Below, piece after piece: positions 25,401 through 33,221 of a stretch of 64,000 bases of DNA. The stretch's first letter is position 1. Each line of letters starts with the position of its first letter. The stretch is from the NCBI GenBank assembly GCA_018340805.1, contig JACMZG010001908.1, positions 43,832,130 to 43,896,129 of the forward strand, given 5' to 3'. Made by a program: the position numbers and the translations under genes. The DNA is from Microvelia longipes (Eukaryota > Arthropoda > Insecta > Hemiptera > Veliidae). The notes under the pieces were generated by a model. It worked only from the letters and a program-made list of their open reading frames with translations. It was not told the DNA's origin and ran no database searches.

Positions 25401-26432
25401 TGAAATGAATATTTTTTATTACCGAAGCGACTATATTTACAGGCGAGCGAAGCGAGTTATTAAAAGGAGCCGAGGTAAAAATAGTCATTAACATCCATGC
25501 AGTGGATGTGGGCCTACGTTTTCTGAGGAAAAGAGTTATAATAAAATAAAAAACATTTACTTTTGATAAAAGTTTATAGGATAGAATAGAATAGAAAAAT
25601 GCATATTTTAGATTATGATTTACATTAATTTACAGAAAAACACAAAAGTTTACAGTACAGCAAACATTTTTATACCTCCTTCGCGGACATTTTTATTCTG
25701 CAGGAGTAGCTCAATCGACCGGTCCCGGTCCTCTACGACTTTTCTCCGCGACTCGGCATGTCCCCAAAGTATCCGGTCTTGGACCATCTATTACTTTGAC
25801 GAGGTCCTTATTAGAGATAGATACGTCATTTCAGCGGAAACTTCCTCTCATTTTACGCCACTGAACGAACGCTGTTGGAATTTTTGAAATCGGAGCACCT
25901 TTGTATTTTGGACTCCGTTTCGAAACTCCGACTTTGGGCTACCGAAAATCGCCGAAACCACCTCTTTCAGTTTTAACTGTAAGGTATGTTTTAGCTATTT
26001 TTTTTACTTTTAAATGGTCCACATTATTCACCGCATATTAAAAACTATTGGTTGCACTATAACCAAGAATTATACGGCAGTTATCCTGACACGTACAAAC
26101 AAACACGCAAGCAAACGTATTTATAAAGAGTGACATTTTCTTAAATATTTTTTTAATTATTTTTACTAATAGGAACTCCATTTGGGGACAACCTGCATAA
26201 TGCACTATAATTATAATTGAACTGTTAAATTGAAAGGTACATAACAGTAAATAACAATATAAATGGCATACCTGAACCCTGAAGACTGAAGTCATATCAC
26301 AAGAACCCTCCTTGAACCAACTCCACTCAGGATAAGGTTTAAGAAGACCATTTGGTTCAACAGTTGCCAAAGTTGCTGGAGTACCAGACTTTAATTTCGG
26401 CATCGTCACGAATATTTTACTTTTTCCTTCAC
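8491..26432 (-). CDS. yellow-like: Yellow/MRJP-family gene, 5'-partial, two alternative 3' ends
   Basis: Split gene on the minus strand. Exons in transcript order are 26432-26272, 25241-25118, 24302-24149, 21997-21888 and 20999-20716, then either 15665-15417 or 8853-8491. All junctions are GT-AG and all phases agree. The joined product is about 359 residues (short end) or 397 residues (long end), without the N-terminus. Family signatures include VTMPKLKSGTPATLATV, DDCGRLWVLDTGTVDV, TFAYIADV, SNYFYPFPLYG, FDLMDGILGLAVGG, LYWHSLASVRESWV, RPSQSAAEAM, GVLFFGLL and ACWNSKLPYSPEN. Yellow proteins are secreted; known members act in cuticle pigmentation, cuticle or chorion hardening, or dopachrome conversion, and royal jelly proteins derive from them. 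The subfamily cannot be assigned here. Family members are usually about 400-460 residues, so roughly 60-90 N-terminal residues with the signal peptide are missing. They are probably encoded upstream of 26432, possibly beyond the window. Confidence 0.93.
8900..9800. mobile_element. Element F, copy F1, old inverted-repeat element
   Basis: The two halves are reverse complements around a centre near 9330: ATAAGTGGTTCCCTGTGGGT...AAGAGACC on the left, GGTCTCTTCATG...AAAGGAACCACTTAT on the right. The left outer part is degenerate and boundaries are approximate. It abuts the acceptor of yellow exon B. Related to F2. Confidence 0.65.
9801..10331. other. AT-rich stretch with no gene seen
   Basis: Includes a simple AAGTAAGTA-rich section (about 10140-10320). 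No coding signature. Confidence 0.4.
10332..10610. repeat. 50-bp minisatellite, about 6 copies
   Basis: The unit starts GAGAATGGGTTAATATCTCC. The two central units are nearly identical and the edge units are diverged. Confidence 0.92.
10611..11424. other. AT-rich stretch with no gene seen
   Basis: Contains a poly(G) run near 10958-10972 next to TATACTG. No convincing gene. Confidence 0.4.
11425..12745. mobile_element. Element F, copy F2, interrupted by B1
   Basis: The left arm (AGTCCTAGAACCGGATCTGA..., ACATAGTCTGCCCTCCAGAG) and right arm (GACAGACTATGTTTTTTCTT...GGCTCTTGGACTAGT) are inverted. B1 interrupts near the middle at ACTACAAC. Without B1 the element is about 770 bp, the same layout as F1. 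Confidence 0.7.
11765..12312 (+). mobile_element. Family B MITE, copy B1
   Basis: 548 bp. Terminal inverted repeats run CTTAGAAATAATACTATATA inward to ...AACACGAAAGCCGGTTGA, mirrored at the right end. Perfect 8-bp target duplication ACTACAAC (11757-11764 and 12313-12320). hAT-like by duplication length. The 72-codon frame inside has no known domain. Confidence 0.92.
12746..13277. other. AT-rich stretch with no gene seen
   Basis: A poly(C) run at about 12950-12961; otherwise nothing recognised. Confidence 0.4.
13278..13534. repeat. Long (TA)n tract plus GGCGTAGC-type transposon end
   Basis: About 215 bp of TA/TAA repeats, then a segment whose minus strand reads GGGCGTAGCCAGGGTTGCC. This resembles ends common in insect hAT-like repeats and is echoed at 56722 (AGAGGCGTAGCTACAGCATT). 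The open frame through the TA tract is an artefact. Confidence 0.7.
14046..14150. repeat. 31-bp tandem repeat, about 3 copies
   Basis: The unit contains GAGTCAAGAACTTCTATTCC followed by ACTNACT. Confidence 0.85.
14561..14935. repeat. 50-bp minisatellite, about 7 copies
   Basis: Units carry GTGACTTGTTGATCACATGT, ACAGTTACTCGGTTAAATGT and ATCAACAGG. It lies in the long alternative intron of the yellow-like gene, downstream of exon A. Confidence 0.92.
15047..15102. terminator. Perfect 56-bp palindrome; possible poly(A) site of exon A
   Basis: Two 28-bp arms begin GTAGTAATTAATTAATGTTA. The centre gives AATAAA-type hexamers on both strands. It lies about 315-370 bp downstream of the exon A stop and holds the first canonical AATAAA seen on the minus strand. 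The poly(A) role is inference. Confidence 0.45.
15417..15665 (-). CDS. yellow-like: yellow-like gene, alternative terminal exon A (short tail)
   Basis: It follows a good acceptor (tctatttgttttcag) in phase 0. Read codon by codon it gives DNKRLQFQSGIKIHGDRLWV, then STNSFQNFIAEHEN, FRILVGSISSMTRGTSC and a 25-residue Tyr/Ser-rich tail ending RVVLFK and TGA at 15417-15419. The segment up to the final conserved Cys is the standard C-terminal blade of the MRJP domain. Candidate polyadenylation signals (AATAAA on the minus strand) lie about 340 bp downstream in a 56-bp palindrome. It is homologous to exon B at 8491-8853 but well diverged, about one third identical by eye. Confidence 0.88.
   Translation of the reverse strand, partial: DNKRLQFQSGIKIHGDRLWVSTNSFQNFIAEHENSKTVNFRILVGSISSMTRGTSCSSGLSHAYSTISYAYRPYYSRVVLFK
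15666..16555. other. Intron sequence, no gene seen
   Basis: AT-rich intron between exon A and the last common exon. No extra exon was recognised in either frame set. Confidence 0.5.
16556..16866 (+). mobile_element. Family A MITE, copy A2
   Basis: 311 bp. The left end is CAATGAGATACATACTAGAG and the right end is CTCTAGTAATAATATCTCTA followed by TG. The flanking 8-bp duplication is CTTTAAAT / CTTTAAAC (7 of 8). Confidence 0.88.
17275..17640. mobile_element. Inverted-repeat element G, copy G1
   Basis: Arms of about 90 bp: CACAATATAATTGTGCGAGA, GACACCTACGAAATGTAAC and CGACATTCGTCATC on the left are mirrored on the right (GATGACGAATGTC...GTTACATTTCCTAGGTGTCT). A 65-codon minus-strand frame inside is a by-product of the arms. 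Approximate ends. Confidence 0.75.
17793..18545 (-). mobile_element. Family D 5S-rRNA-like repeat, copy D2
   Basis: Near full length. On the minus strand it runs from TTTTTACTTTTCCTCATCG through ...GTAGCTCCCAGTGCATTCAT, to a 5S-like segment (AAGTTAAGCAGCATCGAGCG, GGATGGGTGAACGC, about 17885-17945) and ends GAGGTACCCCATACCCG. The same order is seen in D3 and D8. Confidence 0.8.
18546..19164. other. Intron sequence, no gene seen
   Basis: AT-rich; nothing recognised. Confidence 0.4.
19165..19590. repeat. 31-bp minisatellite, about 14 copies
   Basis: The unit is GATGATGGCATTGGTTTGAT plus TATATTGATAT. It lies in the intron downstream of the last common exon. Confidence 0.95.
19653..20436 (-). 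mobile_element. Family D 5S-rRNA-like repeat, copy D3
   Basis: Same order of segments as D2. The 5S-like part is at about 19835-19885 on the minus strand (AAGTTAAGCAGCATCGAGCG, TAGTCAGTACATGGATGGGT). The outer ends read GTACCCCGTATCCG and ATGAGGAAAAGTAAAA. Confidence 0.8.
20716..20999 (-). CDS. yellow-like: yellow-like gene, last common exon before the alternative 3' ends
   Basis: 284 bp, phase 1 in. The acceptor is ttaactttccag and the donor is GCTAAG|gtaatc, leaving in phase 0. It encodes GPLIGNDRMLYWHSLASVRE, then SWVKTSIIRNESLF (possible N-glycosylation site NES), RPSQSAAEAMSSNGVLFFGL, NNSIACWNS and SPENMVVIAK. Two downstream exons, 5.05 kb and 11.9 kb away, both begin in phase 0 with the sequence expected next in the family. 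Confidence 0.94.
21078..21270. repeat. 18-bp minisatellite, about 11 copies
   Basis: The unit is GTAGATCCATGGAGAAAA. Because 18 is a multiple of 3, both strands show long repetitive open frames (plus strand MEKSRS repeats), which are artefacts. It starts 79 bp from the acceptor of the yellow exon 20716-20999, inside the preceding intron. Confidence 0.95.
21271..21887. other. Intron sequence, no gene seen
   Basis: AT-rich intron; nothing recognised. Confidence 0.4.
21888..21997 (-). CDS. yellow-like: yellow-like gene, internal exon with SNYFYP motif
   Basis: 110 bp, phase 2 in and phase 1 out. The acceptor is actttttag and the donor is GTCG|gtaagg. It encodes SWRIASNYFYPFPLYGGF, then DISGVHFDLMDGILGLAVG. 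Phases agree with both neighbouring exons. Confidence 0.93.
22323..22470 (-). pseudogene. LINE 3' end with poly(A)
   Basis: The minus strand reads NHAKEYHHWVIPPIKTAKSL-Tyr-stop (stop at 22392-22394), a short 3' UTR, AATAAA (22345-22350) and about 19 A. The peptide resembles C-terminal ends of insect non-LTR retrotransposon proteins. It is strongly 5'-truncated and lies in an intron of the yellow-like gene, same strand. Confidence 0.6.
22471..22995. other. Intron sequence, no gene seen
   Basis: AT-rich; nothing recognised. Confidence 0.4.
22996..23690 (-). mobile_element. Family D 5S-rRNA-like repeat, copy D4 with internal duplication
   Basis: The 5S-like part is near 23155-23225 (minus AAGTTAAGCAGCGTTGAGCG, GTTGTCAGTGTTGTATGGGT). 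A segment AATTCNGGCGCGGTGGTCCG occurs twice (about 23253 and 23388), unlike the other copies. The right end runs into the following minisatellite. Confidence 0.7.
23691..24142. repeat. Minisatellite of 5'-splice-site-like units beside an exon
   Basis: About 18-20 units of roughly 19-27 bp (plus strand AGGAAGATGATGGTACTTAC, with or without ATACATT). On the minus, coding strand, about nine units contain GTAAGTAC. The array begins directly at the true donor (AA|GTAAGTTCC) of exon 24149-24302. Confidence 0.93.
24149..24302 (-). CDS. yellow-like: yellow-like gene, internal exon with TFAYIADV motif
   Basis: 154 bp. It enters in phase 1 (the split Gly codon completes IGKYQFP) and leaves in phase 2 at a consensus donor, AA|gtaagt. 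It encodes KYQFPSHVVDSNSLL, IAVDTRGHKCQDTFAYIADV and LIVFDAQKQ. The intron downstream opens directly into a minisatellite whose units repeat the donor sequence. The intron upstream carries a perfect hairpin about 24 bp before the acceptor. Confidence 0.93.
24326..24369. repeat. Perfect hairpin just upstream of a yellow acceptor
   Basis: Two 21-bp arms (AAAAATGTAAAGTATGGATT plus A) separated by CT. In the transcript it ends 24 nt before the first base of exon 24149-24302, where the branch point would be expected. Confidence 0.9.
24690..24960. mobile_element. Element G, partial copy G2
   Basis: Shares GATGAATAGTTGA, GACACCTAGCAAAGTGTAAC, GCCACATCTGGGAACAG and CGACATTCGTCATTA with G1. It is rearranged internally (two ATAATGATGATG-like blocks). 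Lies in the intron before exon 24149-24302. Confidence 0.65.
25118..25241 (-). CDS. yellow-like: yellow-like gene, internal exon with DDCGRLWVLDTG motif
   Basis: 124 bp. The acceptor follows a strong pyrimidine tract (tctttttttcag) and the donor is ATTG|gtaata. It enters in phase 0 and leaves in phase 1. It encodes IDDCGRLWVLDTGTVDVF and a second conserved Cys in RQICKPQILLFNL, ending DQQIG. The motif is among the most conserved in the family and removes doubt about the assignment. Confidence 0.94.
25440..25980. repeat. Unassigned moderately GC-rich intron segment
   Basis: 25440-25480 has the GGCGAGCGAAGCGAGTTATT motif shared with families D and the 62-bp minisatellite. 25640-25975 is richer in G+C than its surroundings and has a 90-codon plus-strand frame without known motifs. 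Probably old transposon sequence. Confidence 0.35.
26272..26432 (-). CDS. yellow-like: yellow-like gene, first recognised internal exon
   Basis: The acceptor is ...ttgtttag before 26432 and the donor after 26272 is CAG|gtatgc. The exon starts with two bases of a split codon and ends in phase 0 after FRVQ. It encodes the start of the MRJP domain: GKSKIFVTMPKLKSGTPATL, then PYPEWSW and a conserved Cys in GSCDMTSVFRVQ. The frame upstream has no convincing start, so one or more 5' exons must supply the signal peptide. An in-frame GTG at 26409 is an internal Val codon, not a start. A SINE sits 60 bp upstream. Confidence 0.92.
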
Positions 26433-26492
26433 CTAAACAATGTAATAAATCCTCTCAAGCTTTTTTCTTTTATTAATTATTATTTTATTATA

Positions 26493-26720
26493 ATATCATA
26501 TAATAATGCCCGTTTTAGGGCCTTTCGGCCCTTCAGGATATTCGCCCTGCGGGAACAACCTCGGGTGGGTCATATCTACTATGCTCAAAGTAAGCTAAAG
26601 TTGGCGAAATCTTTTTACATCAAATTCTATTCATAAAAACTGAGAGCATAGCCGGGCTGTAAACCCGGACCTCCGGTGCCGAAGTCCAGTATTAAACGAC
26701 CGCCGGCTACAGAGGCAGAC
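26493..26720 (-). mobile_element. tRNA-like SINE with perfect 15-bp target duplication
   Basis: 228 bp flanked by TATTATTTTATTATA on both sides (26478-26492 and 26721-26735). On the minus strand the head is GTCTGCCTCTGTAGCCGGCG with an A-box-like segment and GGAGGTCCGGGTTTACAGCC in place of a B box. The tail reads GCATTATTATATGATA. Duplication length and head indicate LINE-mobilised insertion on the minus strand, in the intron upstream of the first recognised yellow exon. Confidence 0.85.
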
Positions 26721-26817
26721 TATTATTTTATTATATATTTCATTTATAATATTACCCTCTCACGGATTTACGTTCTATAAGGACGATGGGGGGTAATTAA
26801 TTAATTTATGTGTGTCT

Positions 26818-26869
26818 ATTATATATATATATATATATATATATTAATATATATATATATATATATAGT

Positions 26870-26912
<43 letters not shown>

Positions 26913-26917
26913 TATAT
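26818..26917. repeat. (TA)n tract, left flank of element I
   Basis: TA repeats with few interruptions, passing directly into TTAGGGTGGCCC. Confidence 0.95.
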
Positions 26918-29900
26918 TAGGGTGGCCCTTAAAATGAACTTTCTTTTTTCTTTGCTCCCAACCCCTAATTTTGTTCGAATATATGAAAAAAAATCCATAA
27001 AATTTCAGCCCGATCGGGGGTGATTAACAGGTGCCGCCGGGCCTTTTGAAGTTTATAGGTGTCAAAATTGTGATGTCCTATGAAAAAAAAACAATTTTTT
27101 TTCCGTGATTTTTTACATTATGTTCTAGTAAAACCATACCTAACCACTAATAAACACTATGACATATTATTATGACCTGAAATTATCTTAGTTTGTACTT
27201 ACTCTGATATTTATGGTGGACATATATATGTTTCTGAAAAAATGTTCAAAAAACATTTTTTTTTCTCTACACTGCAAAGTAAACTCATATAATATGTTTT
27301 TTTGTTATCAATTCATTGGTATATTATGTTTTTGTATACTGTCTCTATAATGTAAAGACCAACATTTGGTATTTATACTAAAATTAGCGAACCTAATGTG
27401 TAACATACAAACACTGCCATCCTATCTCGCATAGGGAAAGCTAAGTAATGATATAATAGTCAATTCAGTTTCAAGAATTTTCAATTAGTTTTTTGGTTTT
27501 GAATTTATTTTCAAACAAGCCATTATTGTGACATTTGAAACTTTGTGGTTACCCCCCCCATTTGCCGACCCCCCCTTACCTATTATGAAATTGAAATTTT
27601 TAAAAATTTTCACAAAAAATGAATTGAATAAAAAAAGGCAAGATAGGTTATAACTTTGAATACTTTTTAATACTTGTTTACCAAAATACTTTCAGGTAAA
27701 TAACCCTAGTGTCTACTTAGGATTAAAGATGAGTGAAGGAAAAATACCATGCAAGATGCAAGTGATCTAAGCAGGGGTACTATGAATGAATCATTTTAAA
27801 TCCCTTTGACTTACTTAAAAAAAAGTTTCCAGTCTTGGTTCAGAAAACAAAACTGTCACCATCAAATTCTGTTTAAATTTCTTTTTTTAATGAAGTGTTA
27901 GGTTTAAGTTGTTTGTTAGTTATAAAATTACAAGTGAAAGAATTCTTTCGTTCTGACCATCCGTTTTTTAATAGGTCTGTTTCCCACCAGATTACCTGGG
28001 GGCAAACTTCCTTCTAACAGACAAGTGTTTGTTTTATAATCTCAAATAATCAAGTTAGATGTAAACATAGTTTGCTGAATTGATGATAAAGGAGGTTAGC
28101 ATTTCTTTTGGGAAAAAAGCAAGAATCCCTACAAAAAGAAAAGACCACTGCAGTGAGATTTTAATCAAATTATAAACGATTGAGTTGTCTTCAGAAAAAA
28201 TTCTTCTAAACGACTGAGTTTGCTATCAGTAGTAGTTTGCGTTTTACAGACAGGCTGGATGATTTATTTGATATTGCCCATAGTGACGCCGAAAATCAAA
28301 TAAAATTCAGGAGGACATAGAGTTTTTGCGGATGCAAAGAATGAAAGGGCGACCTGGGTAATGCTGGGAGTTGATATTAAGTTACACAGGGCAGAATAGA
28401 GAATTGCAGAACGGAAGAGGAAGAGGTCGTTGAAAAAACTCGATGCATGGAGGATATTGATCGATCTAGTTTGTTTGTGGAATTGCTACCAAGCACCAGC
28501 AGCAGTAGTAGCACAGACGACAGTGAGGGAGTTTCAGATGAGCTTGTCTCTGATGCAATTTTTCCTTTATCGTCAGGTTTTAGAGGAACTGTTGATTTTT
28601 TTAATGATCGCCTAACAGCAACGTTAGATAGGTGCAAGTTAGAGACAAGATGCTGTTCATATATTCAATGCCACAGCAGAAGCATTAGGCCATAATGCAA
28701 AGAAACTTGGTAATTAACAGAAATTCAATAAGCCATAAACGATCCCAGTTTTAGATTTTTAGATACAATGAATTGATAAAAACCTTTAGTATTGATAGAA
28801 TTCAGTGCTCCGCTGCTTGTCATTGGATGGGAAGCTTCTTTCTTAATATTACAAAGACAGTAAGATAGAAAGGTTGGCAGTTCTTTTTCATATGGCGGAA
28901 AAGACAGTTGATGGACCATGGAGCTCCGAGCATACAGGGCTACTAGAGCAGAATAAGCCCGCAGTCTATAGATGTCTTGAAGAATGGTGACTTCTTGATT
29001 CAGTTTCAAGCGATTGTTTTTACACCACGGCATCGAACACCAGTAAGAACAATGGAGCTTGAGAAATATTTGAGAACTCTTAGAAAGGATTTTCTATACT
29101 TGCCTTGTAGGCACAACGTATTTGAAGTGGTATTAAAGGGTGTATTCAATGAAGTAGTGGGACCGACTTTTGGGCCAGATGTTTCCACTGTTTTCTAGGT
29201 TCAGAAATTCTTGGGGCCAGATAGACTCTAAAAATATAGTCTTCTGATCTCAGAAGTTTAATAGAGATATGCGTGACTTCTTGTAAAAAAGTTTCAAAGA
29301 AAAACAATTAAGAGAAATAAAGGGAGCTAATGGAGCTGGTAGTGATTTTTCTAGGAGAGACCCGCCTCGAGGAGTGTCATTTAGAAAGCCAGGTGCTATT
29401 AGCCATGCAATATGGATGCGAAGGCGATTCTATTGTTCAAAAATTTATTTATTTAGAAGTGACTTCAAGTTGTCTACAAAGAAAAATCTTCGATGAGAAA
29501 AACTTAACATTTTCAGTCATTAGTCAATTACGAGGCTATAGATTCAAAAATTAGCAAATGCTATACAAAAAAAATGTATTAACCCATTTGTTAATGATTA
29601 ATAAATTCGGATAAGGAAGAGGGAGGGGGCTGGCAAAGGGGGAGGGAGGGGGGGGGTAACACACAAAGTTTCAAATGTCGCAATAATGGCTTGTTTGAAA
29701 AGAAATTTCAAACCAAAAATAATTGAAAATTCTTGAAACTGAATTGGACTATTTACTTCATTACTTAGCTTTTCACCTACTGCGAGATAGAGATGGCAGT
29801 GTTTTGTATGTTTTAACATTTACGGTTCGTTAATTTTAGTATAAATAACCAATTTGGTCTTACATTATAGAAGACAGTATAAACAAAAAACATTAATATA

Positions 29901-30275
29901 CCAATGAATTGATAACACAAAAAACATATTATTGAGTTATACTTTGCAGTGTAGAGAAAAAAAAATGTTTTTTGAACATCTTTTTCAGAAATCAATATTA
30001 TGTCCACCATTAAATATCAGAGTAAGTACAAACAATGTGATAATTTCAGGTCATAATAATATGTTCATAGGTGTCTTATTAGTGGTTACGGTATTGTGGT
30101 TTTACCTAGAATAATGTAAAAAAATCACGAAAAAAAAATTGTCACGAAAAATCACAATTTTGACGAATTTGACACCTAGTTAAAACTTTCAACAGGCCCG
30201 GCGGCACCGTTAATCACCCCCGATCGGGATGAAATTTTTACATGGATTTTTTTTTTTCCATATATTCGAACAAAA
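26918..30275 (+). mobile_element. Element I: DNA transposon with about 660-bp inverted repeats
   Basis: The left arm (26918 to about 27580) starts TAGGGTGGCCCTTAAAATGA. The right arm (about 29615-30275) is its reverse complement with substitutions. Shared blocks include CCCGATCGGGGGTGATTAAC, the G/C-rich run next to GAAACTTTGTG, and ATACCAATGAATTGATAACA. About 53 bp of the right end fall in the assembly gap. The interior holds a transposase-like pseudogene (28240-29560). It sits beside a (TA)n tract. The superfamily is not assigned. Confidence 0.82.
28240..29560 (+). pseudogene. Decayed transposase-like gene of element I
   Basis: Several frames read as one ancestral protein: LDDLFDIAHSDAENQIKF, EDIEFLRMQRMKGRPG, SGFRGTVDFFNDRLTATLDR, HIFNATAEALGHNAKKL, then FLYLPCRHNVFEVVLKGVFN and GPTFGPDVSTVF. 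Frameshifts (for example near 28650 and 28710) and stops separate the blocks. The pattern (long N-terminal region, aspartate-containing core, CRH-x-x-FE motif) matches a family of uncharacterised arthropod and cnidarian transposon proteins recalled from general knowledge; no search was run. Not functional as it stands. Confidence 0.6.
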
Positions 30276-31275
30276 NNNNNNNNNNNNNNNNNNNNNNNNN
30301 NNNNNNNNNNNNNNNNNNNNNNNNNNNNNNNNNNNNNNNNNNNNNNNNNNNNNNNNNNNNNNNNNNNNNNNNNNNNNNNNNNNNNNNNNNNNNNNNNNNN
30401 NNNNNNNNNNNNNNNNNNNNNNNNNNNNNNNNNNNNNNNNNNNNNNNNNNNNNNNNNNNNNNNNNNNNNNNNNNNNNNNNNNNNNNNNNNNNNNNNNNNN
30501 NNNNNNNNNNNNNNNNNNNNNNNNNNNNNNNNNNNNNNNNNNNNNNNNNNNNNNNNNNNNNNNNNNNNNNNNNNNNNNNNNNNNNNNNNNNNNNNNNNNN
30601 NNNNNNNNNNNNNNNNNNNNNNNNNNNNNNNNNNNNNNNNNNNNNNNNNNNNNNNNNNNNNNNNNNNNNNNNNNNNNNNNNNNNNNNNNNNNNNNNNNNN
30701 NNNNNNNNNNNNNNNNNNNNNNNNNNNNNNNNNNNNNNNNNNNNNNNNNNNNNNNNNNNNNNNNNNNNNNNNNNNNNNNNNNNNNNNNNNNNNNNNNNNN
30801 NNNNNNNNNNNNNNNNNNNNNNNNNNNNNNNNNNNNNNNNNNNNNNNNNNNNNNNNNNNNNNNNNNNNNNNNNNNNNNNNNNNNNNNNNNNNNNNNNNNN
30901 NNNNNNNNNNNNNNNNNNNNNNNNNNNNNNNNNNNNNNNNNNNNNNNNNNNNNNNNNNNNNNNNNNNNNNNNNNNNNNNNNNNNNNNNNNNNNNNNNNNN
31001 NNNNNNNNNNNNNNNNNNNNNNNNNNNNNNNNNNNNNNNNNNNNNNNNNNNNNNNNNNNNNNNNNNNNNNNNNNNNNNNNNNNNNNNNNNNNNNNNNNNN
31101 NNNNNNNNNNNNNNNNNNNNNNNNNNNNNNNNNNNNNNNNNNNNNNNNNNNNNNNNNNNNNNNNNNNNNNNNNNNNNNNNNNNNNNNNNNNNNNNNNNNN
31201 NNNNNNNNNNNNNNNNNNNNNNNNNNNNNNNNNNNNNNNNNNNNNNNNNNNNNNNNNNNNNNNNNNNNNNNNNNN
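30276..31275. other. Assembly gap, exactly 1000 N
   Basis: A round-number run of N. Open frames crossing it are meaningless. It removes the right end of element I, and its true size is unknown. Confidence 1.
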
Positions 31276-31385
31276 ATAAGATAGGCCATTCCCTCTAGTA
31301 TACATAATAGAAATGAGGGGGTACGGGAGTGTAACCAAAACTTTTTCGAGATCCTGAAGACAAAACAATTGGTGCTATCTTTTTT

Positions 31386-31386
<1 letters not shown>

Positions 31387-31449
<63 letters not shown>

Positions 31450-31500
31450 ATATAATAATATATTATATATATAGACACACACACACACATACACACACAC
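31387..31500. repeat. (TA)n followed by (AC)n
   Basis: About 85 bp of TA repeats, then ACACACACAC with two variant positions. Confidence 0.95.
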
Positions 31501-32222
31501 GCAGATATATATATTGTGTTATGTTTTTGTGTTTTATGGCGATCAGAATTATAACAAAATAACCTCTTAATTACAATTTAATGGCTAGGCTCATTACAAG
31601 ATGTTAAAATATTCGCTCCGACGTCTCACTAATTTATTTCTCTGTTTTTAAATTAAGATTTTTGACCCTGAAAATCACTTAACAGAGATTTTGAATATCT
31701 AAATTATTCGTCCATATTCTTTTCTTAGATCACTGACCTCCTTTCATAATGTAAAGTCATATCATTAAGCTATTAAATACCAATTAAGCCAAATTATTTG
31801 ATGATTTAATAATAGAGTATTATAGGGACATCGCACTTTCTTTATGGAGTAATTAATATGACAAGGAACAAATGTAAAAACAGTTATGTTATTAAAAGAC
31901 TTCGAACAATTAATAGATCTATTGTCATCTTGCATTTATTTTGATCTTGTTCAATCGCGGACGAAAAATATTTGCTAAGTAAGATCCTTTATTGTAAATT
32001 TGCATCATTTTAAATCTATAAAATCTATATTAGCGGAGCTCGTTTTTGAAATGTTTCTTATAGATTTTACATGTATTTTGCCTATGCATTTGGAATGCTT
32101 GCTTCTAAACATCAGAGAATCATTACCGGGGGATCGCAAAAAGGTTCTTAGGAGCCTTAATGTTTAGGGAAGAAATAAAAATGTGAAAAAATATCCCAGA
32201 GATCCACGTAATAATTTGGAAA
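31501..32222. other. AT-rich stretch with no gene seen
   Basis: Nothing recognised. Confidence 0.4.
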
Positions 32223-32881
32223 CTTAAAATAATACTATATATAGAAGGAGCATAGCTGATAATTGCAAAGCCGGTTTACTGGTATTCCTAAGTAATGCTG
32301 CCACCGTAACAATATACAATTTTCTTATAACAAAGTTGGCAATACTTCCGGTTGCTGAATTTTTATGTTTAATTATTAAATAATGCTTGATTATTCATAA
32401 AATACTACAGTACGAGAAACGGATAATAACAGTTGACAGCGTGAGAAAATAGTGATGAGGTACCAATATGGTTGGCATGATTTCAAATTGAGGGCGTGGT
32501 TTAACATCCAGGAATAACCTTATTAGCTTCCTGTCATTATTTTCTCACGACAACTGATTTTAACCGTGTGTCGTACTATAGCATTTTAAATCGTACGTTT
32601 GTAATTAATGTTATGTTAAAATTAGTCATCGTCAACTAAATGTAGATTCTCGTGTTCCGCTACCCTTTTGCTATCTAAGACCGATTTTATTATTATACAC
32701 TTAGCAGACTTTTAAAGTTATTATATTTGTTTCTCATGATCTTTCTTCATTAGTGGATTTTTATGAGAAATTTATAAAATAACGTTTTGCTGTTATGGTG
32801 GTACCCCTACTTAAGACTACCTGTAAACCGGCTTCCCATTGTGTTTACGGTCCTGTGCTTCTGTATTAGTATTAGTCTTAG
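32223..32881 (-). mobile_element. Family B MITE, copy B2, with a nested MITE
   Basis: 659 bp with ends CTTAAAATAATACTATATAT and ...CTGTATTAGTATTAGTCTTAG. Perfect 8-bp duplication TTTGGAAA (32215-32222 and 32882-32889). The extra length over other copies is the MITE at 32408-32578. Confidence 0.9.
32408..32578. mobile_element. 171-bp TA-flanked MITE nested in B2
   Basis: Inverted ends of about 45 bp (CAGTACGAGAAACGGATAAT... and mirrored TAACCGTGTGTCGTACTA) are flanked by TA on each side. CAGT ends and TA duplication suggest Tc1/mariner. Confidence 0.75.
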
Positions 32882-33221
32882 TTTGGAAACCACTAATTTA
32901 TTGTCAATCTTGTCAGTATCTTGTCTGTGATGAAGATACTGTATTATATTTGACTTAATATTCCACATTAAATCCAGTTAACACAAAATAATATGGAACT
33001 CAATATGGAATTCCGGACTAATACTTTTACCTTTAACAATTATCAACATGTCATAAAGAACTAATTGCCTGGAACCACCTACACATTAAAATTTGTTTTT
33101 AAGTTGCATCAAGCATGTATATTACCGAATTAATAAAGTAATTAAAGGTATTCAACAACAAAAGTCTCACATGTTTTAATGTTTTCTACTTTAAAAAACT
33201 TCTTAAAATATAAAAAAACCC

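Noticed and set aside
30210..31496. Long open frames of 345-428 codons across 30276-31275
   Set aside because: They exist only because 1000 N contain no stop codons.
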